A DNA stretch of 64,000 bases from Parelaphostrongylus tenuis (Eukaryota > Nematoda > Chromadorea > Rhabditida > Metastrongylidae), in NCBI GenBank assembly GCA_019055375.1, contig JAHQIW010003923.1, forward strand, positions 186,001 through 250,000. Reading direction: 5' to 3'. Under the pieces are notes generated by a model. The model did no database searches, had not been told where the DNA came from, and worked only from the letters and a program-made list of their open reading frames with translations. Shown here in pieces: positions 48,521 through 60,543 of the stretch; positions within the stretch are counted from its first letter, which is position 1; the number at the start of each line of letters is the position of its first letter. A program made the translations under genes and the position numbers.

Positions 48521-51500
48521 GTGCCCTCGCGGCCAGGACGGACATACTATGAGAATAAACCCATAATCTGTGATTTGGAACAATTAAATGGAACCACGGA
48601 ACATTCATTTATCTTCAATGTTTGCCAAACTAATAATGTTCTTCATAGAATGAACACAAACACAGTGTTGCGCACTAAATACTATTTATTCACAGATCTT
48701 AGCATCTGAGTACACCGAACGGGGGTTTTATAATAGAGTTCTTATGTGCCTATCACAAATAACCTGGCTACAAAAATGCGATAACTGCATACTTATGCTT
48801 ACTACGTGTTCTGTGAGAGCTTTTCCATGTCACGATAGGGCGCTTTGAACATTCGTTTTACCTAAATGGGCCTTGCAATGTGTCGATGAAACTGATATTA
48901 CTGTCCGGCTCAAGAAATCATATGATCAACCTACTGCCATTCCTCATTCATCATAGTATTAATCTAAATCTACAGCAAAATTTGGTTACTTAAGTAACAG
49001 AAAAGGCGAGTGTTAGTCATTTCTTATACGGTAGCTTCACACTCACTTTACCTTACGAAAGACCATGAATTTCGAGAGAATAGCATGTCAGTGTGGTCTT
49101 ATGATATGTATTTTGAGTACCATGAGATGAGATGCTTAATTCAGTGAGGAATTGACACAATCAACCTACGATATGCTGATCTCAGGTTGCTGGCAATTGC
49201 TCACGACTTCAGGCTCAAGCTACCTTAAATAGCATTGCTCGACATGAATTCTATCCCAATGCACAGTATTAACAATTTTTGAGATATTTTGGTGTTATGT
49301 CGATGTGCCGAAAATTTAAAAAATCTAAAATTCATTCTTGTATTTTTAAGGAGTATTCCACTGCTCACTATTCGGCCACTACGTATATCACTTTGCGAAC
49401 GATGCACGGCATTATGACTCGTTATGTCAGCTGGGCCCGCCGTTCGAACGGTTAGGAAGAGTGGTGCGTGCTCCAACAGAATATCTGGTTTTCTGAGTTT
49501 TCAGAGGAACATTTCATTTCTTTCATTCATTTCATTCACGTAAACATTCCATAAAAAACAATATGATATTGCTGCTAAGGCTTCTGTAGGTATAATTTTA
49601 GCAAAATTAACGCCATAGCCTCATAGCATCTTTTCTTTTTCAAAGCAGAAAACCATATACTAGCGAAAGGGACTATATTATCAGCTATTACTAGATATTT
49701 TCTCCTATCTTCTTAATGATTTCAAAGTCAAGCGATAGCTTGGTAATCTCTTTAGAAAAGATTCTAATACTAAGCTTGTTGTTTGAAAATAATTCCACAG
49801 TGCGTTCCAATAATAAAGAAAAGATGACGTTCACTTGCAATCCAGTTTTTCTTATTCATAGCGGGTTTTTTAAGCTTACATATTAGATTTGATATCGCAT
49901 AGACTTTTTGCCAAAGAAGAACACTTGACTTATCATTGAAAAGACTTTTTTGAACTTCTTTTTAAGAATAGTAACGTTTAAGTGTTTTGAAAATCCTTGC
50001 ATTTCAGAATAATTCCTATCGCACGAAAGCACATTTCAGGAATTGTGGGCGCGAATCAGTAATTTTTTTCTAGAAAAAATCTATTCTAACAAACTATCGA
50101 CATACATTCAACAGCTGAGATCAAGTGAGTTTGCACGGTGTATATTATTTCTCAAATAGCTTGTATTTTTGAGCTGTAACGAAACAAACAACATTTTGTT
50201 TCACATTTAGAGATTTCCCGCCGCATAAAGTTTTATCTGTAAAAGGTCAATAGCCGTTCGATAGCGAAAATCTAAACAATTTTATAGACGCAGTCGATTT
50301 TGAAAAAGACTCCATAGGGCGCTGTAACAGACAAAATAAGATTGAGGTTCGCACCCCAAAGGGTGGTATATTACCACAATAGCCCCAAGTCTCCGCGCTT
50401 TTTGCGACATATCGATCAGCTGCGAACTGCGAAACGTAATCTTCTTCTAACTGCTACAGCGCAACAAGGAGTTGTTTTCAAAAGCAAAGTTGCTAGGGGA
50501 ATAGTCAAGATTAAAGCAATCGAAAAAAGTTCAAAGGTTCAGCGAAACAGCTCTGTTCAGCTAGAAATGCTTGAGTGTGAAAGATAATTTTATTTTTACT
50601 AATAGAGCACATTGAAGAAAACATTCTGACAACATTGTTCATCTTCAAATTCAACGAGATTTCTGCTACGAAGCATTTTTGTAGCTCTTAAAAGGATCAG
50701 AAAAGCGTTTTTTCCAAGAGGTCAGATCAGGATGTGAACATCGAAAGTGATCCAGAATCCGAAATCTAATATCCTTTTGGCTATTACAGCGTTACAAAGA
50801 GTCCTTCCTAAAATCAAGTGCACTGCTGAGATTTCCAAGATTTTCTCTATATAATGATTATAAATTGCTTATGAAAAAAACTTTCATCGACGAGAAATGT
50901 TCGAATGTGGAACAAAATCTTATTTTGACTGTCGTAGCGCAAAACAGGCCTCTTAAGAAATAGAATACTTTGTTCAAATTCACTCAATTTTAGTTATCGA
51001 ATAGTTACCAAAATTCTCGCAACAAGTATGTTTTTACCAAGGAGCTCAAACAAGGCGGAGATAACGGAAAGGAACCGTTTTACTCTATCTCTTCTTCGTA
51101 GTCCATAGCTCTGAGCAAAGAATTCGAACAAAGTTACGCATTCATATGAGAAATTGGAATCTGGAGTGCAGTAATGATGAAAAGAATGTTGATAATTATC
51201 TATGAATTAGGATCTCACAAAATAAGCAGCACTATTTTGACGAACTATTAATTATTTTCCTACTTTCATCCAGTATGGTGAATTTTATGTACTATAAGCA
51301 CTAAAGCATATGGACACTGGAAGGAATAGAAGACAGGTTTGAGTAACTTGTCTGTAAGTCTGAATAAACTGTTATGGAATTGTTTGGTAAAGCTTCTAAA
51401 TATAGCCTGTTCATAAATACTTGGCTTTCCCTTCGAAAGTGTGGATTTTGAATAGAAGAACTACGTTATTTTCAATGTGATTAGCCTTACTAAAGTATGG

Positions 51501-54500
51501 TCTATCATATCCGACCATTTATTAGTATAGAAATCCCACTTCTTGGTAAAAAAAATATAAATTCCATTGGAGAACTACTAGACTAGCCTTGGAGCAGGCG
51601 CCGGCAGCCTCTCTTCGTAGCCGTCCGAGCGGCCCTCCAGCCGAAAAAAGGCACCTTCCGGAGAGGAATGCTTGAGGAGCTCTAAGAATAGCTTTCAAAG
51701 GATGTACTCACAGAGAGCCGAATATTGACTTTTTAAAGCTGTAGTGCGTCAGCAATCTTGAAGACTACTGTCACACTTAAGGAGTTTGTCAGATTTTTGC
51801 TCTACCGTAATGCGTTCTATTCGTTTCTCGATCGTCAGATCGAATCTCACCAAAGCGATATCGACTACGGCGTTGATGATTACAAGGATTATGTTAAAGC
51901 TTTTTTGAAGGAGAAAAGAAGTCGGGAAGCAAACGTGACAATGAATCGTTCAGGTAGATTTGCCACTGTAGAAAAAAAAATATTCTCATTCTTGAAAAGT
52001 CCTCCTGAGTTGTTAACTTGCCATTCGCAGTTTTGCTGCCACATACAACTACAAAAAATGTGTCTTCACTTGAGGTTCGCAGGTCTGGAAACCACTTCGA
52101 ACACACTTTCATGGGGATGGTTTACTTGCTTAATAATCTGCACATGCAAGTGAGTGTAATCTTATATGTTTTCAACATCAATCATGTACTAAAATCGATC
52201 GGAAGACCACGAAAGGCTTTTTAGTATGTATTAAAAAAAGTCAACAAAAATGATTTGACGTGCCAAACATATCTATCCACACGTCCGCGAGATAACGACA
52301 TATTGTGACCAAGTAGACGAGGACTGATGAAAATGAAAAGTTTGGTCTTGCCACTATGCATTCACATGCGGCAATTACCATAAAAGAACAGGTAGGTTGA
52401 GGTGGGAAGTATATGACAGACCTCGGCTGCTCTACCTGTGTCTGCATTCTAACCAAGCACTACTGTGTAGCAATTAGTGTTGTTTGGTTTGAAGTCTCTT
52501 GAATACCATCACCAGATAGCCTTCCGAAAATGCTTATAGAGTATTTTTGAATGATAACTCACGTATTCCATGTCATCTGAATTAGATCTGTCAAAGTATG
52601 GTTAGGTTCAATCGGTTCTTGCGCAAATCTTCTACGCAGATGACAAAGAATCTTTGGAACTGGGTTCTGCGGAAATTTATTTTATTATGCATAGAGCGTT
52701 TCCTCTTTTTGCTCTGATCTCATCTGAACCCTCTGCAAGCAGCCTGCGAGAAAGCCCTGGGGGAAGGTGTCTAGCGAGTAAATACTTCCTAGTAGACCAC
52801 ATCACTACCATCCGCTCTCAACTTCCAATTTGTGCATTGAATTTTTCTTTCCACTTCGACATATGCTTGTTTATCTCCTCGGTCAAATTCTCACATTATA
52901 AATTCATAAATGGCTTGTTGGTGAACGTTATTTTCAAACTAATCAAAGGACGAGACTAATTTGCTTCCTATATTCTACTAGCACTACGCGTGATCACTAT
53001 CTGCTGAGATGTTTCCATCGATTCCTGCAATCACCTCATTTTCATGCGTTTGTGCCTAACCTCAAACATTTCAATAGTTGATGCGGCTGCTTCTTTAGAA
53101 CTATGTCTTTTTCATTGATGTCTTAGGATGCTAACTCAAAGCCTCAGTTATGAAAGTGGCATTGACGGAGTATTTCTGAAGAAAAAATGAGAATTCTACC
53201 ACATTTCCCACTAACAGCGGTTTCTTCGCTCTTGATTCGTTGTAAAATAATCAAAACTTTGCGAGTATTATGGGCTCATATCAAACGTGAAAATCGCCTT
53301 TCAGGACAGTTTTCTTCCTCCATTACATGTCATAGATATGGTCTTCTGATTACTTTGGACAGAAAACACATCGAATCGAGAGACATCGGTTGAATCCGAG
53401 AAAATATTAGGATGATGGCACACACAACTGTTATCTTTTGTATTTCAGAAGATAAATTTTGTGGATAGATTTCTACTAAGATGATAGAAATTTGTTGCAA
53501 CGGTTGAGTATTTTGAATCTTCGTGTTTGAACATCAAAATCGTTCTAGGACAAGAAGAACCTTAGGTATTAGCTGAACTAAACCCGCGTAAGAATTGTAG
53601 TTTTGGACTTGTAGAATCAAAAAACAACAAGTTCATTCATATGAAATCAAATTGATTGATATAGTGCTACACAGATTTCAAATCGACATAAAACAACTCA
53701 TGTCCTTCAACGTGGAAAATCTATATCATTGGAGAAAAACTGCACCTGGAAATGAATAGCGTGATTGGATCTAATCGTCTGATCACGATGTCGGACAGGA
53801 ATAACCTCCCATATACAAATGCTGTGATCAATGTGTGGTATTTTACTAATAGCATAATGTTTTGGTACATTTCCGTTACCCGCAATCATTTTCAATCCTT
53901 TAGAGTAGAGCGATCTCCGCAGTCCTAGTAGTCATTCAATAGCTTAAATTTAACAAATTTATGATTTACTTTATTTCTGAAATGGCTCTTTAATTGTACT
54001 GTCGCGCAAAAACGATATTATATTACGCACTAGTCGCGTCATTCTCTCAATAGAGCTTCTCCTGAATAATAGTAGTATTACCTGAAAACGTAATTTCCGA
54101 TGATTTTGATACTGTGTATGAATTCCAAAAAGATCTTTTTTGTTGCAGTTGCAATAATTAGATCATGTTTCATATTTGGAGTCATCATCTTTTCGTGATA
54201 ACTTTATCGATCACGCAGCGCTATTCTGTCACTCAATTTAGGATTTTTTTCACTCTTTCAAAAGAAAGCTCTTTACTATCTCCGACACTCCAAAACTTCC
54301 TGTACACGTTCATCATATGCTTTTTGCGCATAGCCTAGGCTCAGCATTAGTCATATTTGGCAATATGAAACGATTATAAAACATAGAACACAGTTTTTTC
54401 AACAGATCTAGCATGGAAAAGCTAAAAATTCTAGACGAAACGTCCCACAAATCCTCTAAATAAAGAGCGTTGTCGCGCCATTTCAAGACGGTTTTGAGAA

Positions 54501-54969
54501 CTGCACGCAGCACGCAATGAGAGAAGTGCGATGATGCGCGGAGAAGGTGAAAAGTAATTATTTCTTTTGGCTGCTGCAGCGCATTGAGGAAGACTCAGTA
54601 ACCAAATGTAGAGTTGATTTTGTCAATATTTGAGTCTTCGATTGATGCTAACGCCTAAGAGAAAAGCTCTGTCTAGGGAAAAACGCTTTAGGTGTGAACT
54701 TGACATTATTTTCGTTGCAATTGCACAGAGTAGAGCCTTTCATTGAATGACTATCAATACTAAAGAAGCAGAGAACGCGTTATCATCAAGGAGTTCAAAG
54801 TGATTACGGATAGCGGAAAGGTTTTTATTTTCAGATAGAATGTGTTAGCTAGAATATACGCGTTGTCCCATAACTTCCTTCGCATTAATATAATATTCAG
54901 CTTTTCTGAACCTTAAATCGTGGTATTGCCGAAGGATGTGTTTCATTGAAGAATGTTTTAGCAGACAAT

Positions 54970-55460
54970 TGTATGCGAACGTAGCACCATCGCTAGCCAA
55001 CAAATGAAATGCGCTACCACAAATTGATGTCCATCAGCAGCTCATGCACTAATTGTCCATTACCTCATTGCACTCGTGACCATCTACGAGTGTTTCGCCT
55101 GCGAGCTCAAATAGGACTTTTTTCGTTGGGTCTACTACGAGAACAAAACACTCCACACCTGGTCGCTGTCTCGCTGCAAAATTTCGTCAGTGCAACCAAA
55201 GCCTGAGTCCCATGCTCTACAGATTATACTCTAGGCTTAGTGGCATTGGCAGGACGTGCTGGTCCGGGAACTACTCATCAATAAGCAGGCAGTTAATGCC
55301 TATATATATGGAAAACAACTGAGGAATTTGGCTGCAGTAGTGAGGAGAGGCTCCCTTAACGGCTCAAAGTTCTCTTTCAGAGGTAGCGTAGACCTCTTAT
55401 AGCAAAGTCAACTCACCGCATTCTGAATGTCTAGGTTGGAGCACGGTATCACACTTTTAA
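54970..55460 (+). mobile_element. mariner relic, copy B
   Basis: Counterpart of 32290-32765. It keeps the [16 protein letters not shown] block and [14 protein letters not shown], more decayed than copy A. Confidence 0.5.
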
Positions 55461-55919
55461 ATACAAACTACTCATGACTTCACCGACTTTTTTGAGCGCT
55501 TGTCTCGTTTGTTCTGCGAGATCATTGATTACGATGGTGATTGTAATGTCGATTGATTGATATCTTCATATAAAAAAGAACTGAATAAACAGATGTGTCT
55601 AAAGGCAAAAGAATTTATGGGAATGCCCAGAACTTGAAGGATCCACTTATATTAACGGACATGCTATAGAAGCTACGAACCAAATGACGGCGTCACATTT
55701 ATACTTTTTTTTTGAAGGAAATTCAACGCATGGCCAATTTACTGCCAATGAATCTGCCCCATGAGACCACCTGTCAGTTCAAGTGGACAAATGGAGCCTC
55801 CCAGCGCATATGGGAGTCATCGCTCAGATCAGTAACGTCCTTTACGATGATGAGGCGAGCACTTATTTACTTCTTTTCCTTTTCCAGATGACTGCTTAAT
55901 TGTGGTGTCAGTGAGTGCA

Positions 55920-56530
55920 TGAAAAACACCAGGCCTCATTTAACTCACCTGACTCACTTGCCATCCTGTCGATTGACAAGTGATTCAAGAGAGCTCCAGT
56001 GAAACTTTCAATTTTCCTTATCACGCGCAAGAATAGCACATTAGGTATTCTTCTCTGTGCGGATTCGTGGAGTACCATATTTTTTTCTCGACTTTTCGTG
56101 TTCTGTTTGACATCTCAAGGAATTCAGTCGGTAACGGCTCCAGTTCATCGGTTGTCACTAGGACGTAGTACGTGGTCGGCCCACTTTGTTTTCGTTGCCC
56201 TACGTGTAAAACGGTGCAACTGACTCTCGATCGTGAACAGAATCAAAGCTTTCGCTTAATTCTTCGTTTACGAAATACGGGAATCTGCCAATGTGATCTA
56301 TCGACTGCCGTTCAAACACCGTAAAGCTTTTATCCTGCATATACAGCAGTTAGGTTTATGATGCATATCATAAAGCAGGGATAATTGTTACGTCGAAAAG
56401 ATAGTCACGAAGTCGGGCGTTCTTCGTTTTCTTTGCTGCGTCCTCAATGCTTTTAAACAGATCTTAAACCACATGCTTCTTCTTGCTCACCTCTTCTTCT
56501 CCAGAGCTCAGTCGATGACCATATGATTTC
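55920..56530 (-). mobile_element. RTE relic in intron 11, copy B
   Basis: Counterpart of 33240-33850, inherited by duplication. Confidence 0.65.
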
Positions 56531-57878
56531 ATGACCTAAGCATACATATAGAGGTCACTCAAGATAGTGATAATGTGACAACACGATTACATGAGCCTGT
56601 TATGGAGTTTGATACGGCGCTTATACAGTGCTAGACGGAGGCCTGTTTTGCGCTTCCACGCACCATAGTAGCACAGTGCCCTTGGTTACCGGTTGCTTCA
56701 GGCCAACCTCTCTTATAAAGGCAATAGTTCCACAATTTTTGTCAAAATCGGTCAACGTTTTATACTCCTAACCGATGCTTGTTGTTTTAAGAATGATGCC
56801 ATCACCGCATAGTGTAAAAATTGTAGATTATTGGTCTTCATCTCCATGTAATCCCTGTCAAATGTTCGCTACGTTAGTTTCCACGTCTACCACTTGTGTC
56901 AATCCTACAAAGAATGTATGAAGTCAATAATTTGTAGGATTGACAAGCCGATGAAATCGAATTGCTTTTGCCTAGTGCAACAAGTGGAGGAGTACGCAGT
57001 AATAGTAATTTTTGCAAGCAGTTACAAAGTTGCAAAAGCAAAATTCCATTGTCGGTTAATCGCCGAAGTTCCTCAAATTTTTCGCGGATTGAGCTTTCCG
57101 TTGCCAGCTGCTTCTTTTCTTTCTGGATGGTCTATAAGGTGTATATGTTGACTGCTGTTGACCATTCAAATACGCACACTTGATGAAGCGCGTCAATCAT
57201 GTGTCCATTCCTCTGAAAAATTTCCCCGTGGATCCATTCGAATAGCACGATGAGCGTCTGTTGTTTCAAACTCATTTTTCGCTGCAATCGCATTTATCAA
57301 TTGATAGGCTTCAAGAAGCTAATCCATGCACCGAAAAAGAACATTGAAATAGCACTGTGAATACGCCAACCTTTTGACTTTTTATAACCATGCTGTTCAG
57401 GTGTTTCCCTCTCCACCTACCTTCGATCCATCTAGATTTATTAATCACAATGGAAAGCTCAATAAGGTATCGACCGCACAAAGTAAACTTCGTAGTGAAT
57501 GGTGCTTAAAAATTGTTAAGATGGAAGAACACTTCCGTTTTTGATCGGGAAACGACATTGCCTCGGAGAAGGATTGGCGAGAATGGAAAGAATCCTATTC
57601 ACTGCTAACCTTCTCAATAAATCTGAGGTTTCGAAAACTTTCAACGATTTTTGCTTTCACAAAATACTGAATCAATGTTCAAATTTTAGCTTTCATGCGT
57701 TAGAGCGGGTGAATCACCCAGCACCAAGAAGTCATTTGGAACTACAGCACAGCCATATCCATATCGATGCACAGTAAAATCGAGATCTGGGTGATTTCTC
57801 ATAAGAATACAATAGAATTAGCGCTTTTGTTCTTGCACATTATGCCTCGTTCACTCATACTATATCACTGTTATTTAT

Positions 57879-58130
57879 TTGTCTGAACTACCAACGAGCG
57901 ATGTCGAAAAGCGTATTGACCCTATTTGCACTTCAAGTACCATCATCAAAACATCTTCCAATCGTCCCTTATACTTTGCTTTTATACCTCAAAATGATTG
58001 GGCAATTATTATCTATAAACGTGTGGCACTGTCTGTGTTTTTTATGACATCCTTGATAACGTTGCTTGTTAATATGACATCGTTTATGGCTGCAAAAATG
58101 ATGACGTATGCTGTAATTTCTGAGAGATAA
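57879..58130 (+). CDS. unrecognised hydrophobic ORF, copy B
   Basis: Open for 83 codons from an ATG. It begins MSELPTSDVEKRIDPICTSS and contains NDWAIIIYKRVALSVFFMTS and LITLLVNMTSFMAA, one likely membrane segment. Copy A is similar at the protein level in the second half only. I do not recognise a family. It could be one exon of a gene or a relic. Confidence 0.35.
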   Translation: MSELPTSDVEKRIDPICTSSTIIKTSSNRPLYFAFIPQNDWAIIIYKRVALSVFFMTSLITLLVNMTSFMAAKMMTYAVISER

Positions 58131-59214
58131 TGAACCATATAAGAGAACAGATTTTATAAGCTACAGTTTTCCGAGATCTAACTTCATTAACGGAAAAAGG
58201 CCAAAGATTTTGTACACATTTGCAGCTTCGGCACCAAAATTTGAGATGATTCAACTAAGCAGACGGCTAGATAACGCCCGCGTAGCAGAGTGCGATCGAC
58301 ACATCTGTACGAACAGCACTCTTTTTTGTGCTAATTAATTGCCAAAACTCTTCATTGTTGCTTCTCTTAGCTTGTTTTAAACCTATATTGGTTTGCACTA
58401 TACATGGTCGTTCTTTGGAAGAGGAAATTTCATTATGAAAGCATCCTTATATTAGCGATTTCCCATAGACGCATGAATGCTCTTCCAATTATAACAATAT
58501 TTCATAATGAGGTTCTTCTTTCTAGAAGAAAAACTGATTTGCAAGGTAGCACATAACCCGGCGTAAAACATTTTGTTGAAGTACTCTTTTGTCTTCATTA
58601 GGGCTCTGCTCGACAATGATATGTGGACGAGGATTACGTTGCTTCTTTATCATTTGCGTTCATCTGATGTAGTGCTGGAGGTGATAGGATACAGACAATC
58701 TCTTTTGAGTCAGTAACACAACCTCTAACTTTGAGGTAGCACGAAATGGTTTTTTTTTTGGAAAATACAGGGATTTTTTTACCCATTTGTAATATGGCGG
58801 GTGGTCTCACAGTTTTTGTTCTCCCGTAGTATATTGACGTGATATATTACAAGCCATAGCTCAAAAGTCGGGCTTCAAAGTGGGCATTTTGAAAGCTGTA
58901 TTTGCGTTTTATTTACCCAAGAAAGAAAACGTGCTATGTAAGCATCGATTTGATCGGATTAAGAGTGCACATGAAGATTATAGAACTCAAGACTCGAACC
59001 AAACTTTGCGCATCTATCTCTTGATCATTGAAGTCTTAAACGTTATGGTTCGAGAGCTAAGTATGAGTTCTTGTAAGACAGGAGTTTATTTTCTGCAATT
59101 CTATGGTAAGCCTGGTTTCGGTCGGGTCTTGTATCATTTATCTACCAGTCGTATGAGGAGAGGATTTCATTGAAAAAATTGTCGTGAGACACGATTTGTT
59201 TTGCATTTCTTGAG

Positions 59215-59860
59215 CATTGTCGGCACGTTTTGCCCAGCTCATGAATTAATCGAATCTTCGCACGACAGGCGCTAATCAGATCCCGTACAAAACCTAATAC
59301 CATTAAGGTGTCAAAAGGCAGATTTCTTTGTTTATGAGTTTATGATCAACCTCCGCATGAGTCGTAGCATTAGGGAACTCCTTGTCCATCTTCGGTTTTC
59401 TTTCTTCTTGAAAATGAGTTGCCATGAAAGAGAGGTGCCGCGAAAAGGAGTCCCACAAGACGGTCCCCGTTTTCGTTTCGTCCTCTGATTCCGGATTTTC
59501 CTGTGTTCATTTTCTCTGGCTGTTCCTAATACAGTGCTAAAGTCTCTAACAACAAATTTCTAGAGGAACTTTTTGTTGCGGATGGCTGCTTCCAACCTCT
59601 TGTAGAATGCCCTATCTGCTGAAATTGGTGAGTAACAACTGATGATACCATTTTCTGACGCGAATCGGAAGTGAAAGATAGCTAGGCGCAGTGATAGGGC
59701 ATTGTAGCAAATGACTAGGCCCCAATTTAATGGCAAAAATTGTACTCCATAAATGAGTAGCGTCAACGCAATTGATCGATTGATCACGGAAGTCAAAGAT
59801 CTACGCCCAGCAGACAATAAGCCCACGCTCAGCACACATTCTAGCGGACAAGCAAATGTG
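59215..59860 (-). mobile_element. RTE endonuclease relic, copy B
   Basis: Counterpart of 36370-37000. It keeps LEAAIRNKKF and the surrounding block, broken by frame changes. Confidence 0.65.
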
Positions 59861-60543
59861 CCGCGTATGTGAAAGTCAATCTTTTTCTCTGCTACAGTGC
59901 AGTGTAGCGGTCTTTCCAGAAAACAAGCGCTGAATTCAGTGCGTGGAAACTTACGCTATCGAATGAATACTCATATCGAGAGAACAATTCTGTCACGCAA
60001 GAAAAATATGCGTATGTAAAACACTAATCTTTTCTCAACAGTGTTGTGAAAAGGCTTTTTTCAAAAGACGCCTGTGTAATGCAGTAGCCAAAGATTTGAG
60101 CTTTCTGATGATTGTACACACTCTTTCGAAGAATTTGTGTCCAGCAATTGGGGTCGTTTCACCATTTGTGCCCGTATAGCAAGAGAGAACCTTCCTCAAA
60201 TGTTTTACAAGATAAGTCCTCTGACTTGAAAAATTTATCCCTATCGTCACAAATCACCATTTGACACGTTTAAATGTACATGTGGACGGTAATTCTTGCC
60301 CTTTGCAAGTTAACTTTAGTCGCCATCTAAGAAACTGATCAACATTTGCAGTCTTTCCAAATGACAAAATGCCCCAGCATTAAATGTCACTGAACATAAA
60401 TGAGCTCTCTGGGAAACTTTTCTTTCCCATGGCAGCACAACAGCTAATTAAAAGTGTTGCTGATATAACTTTGACAATTTTTCTTGCGCTGTGCTTGACG
60501 GATTTATCGTTTTGCTGTCGAAAAACAAAGTGTAATAAGTGAA

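Larger units (their letters stand above)
46620..57794 (+). pseudogene. CYP33-like P450, copy B, exons 4-14 only
   Basis: Exons 46620-46717, 46791-46859, 46950-47015, 47082-47217, 51793-51953, 52039-52149, about 53733-53832, 55718-55854, 57401-57466, 57521-57627 and 57690-57794. Exons 1-3 are absent because the duplication started in intron 3. Lesions: the C-helix Trp became TGA (46658-46660) next to a 15-bp in-frame deletion; single-base deletions in exons 7, 8, 11 and 13, plus the shared one in exon 9; the exon 9 acceptor changed from GCAG to GCTG; and the exon 10 acceptor region changed. The haem loop reads LIGKRHCLGEGLARMERILF, with the Cys kept, but out of frame with exon 12. Not functional. 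Confidence 0.93.

Noticed and set aside
57541..57777. Copy B frame starting MIGKRHCLGEG as a short haem-binding protein
   Set aside because: It is exon 13 of the P450 pseudogene read through its donor; the upstream frame is lost by a one-base deletion.
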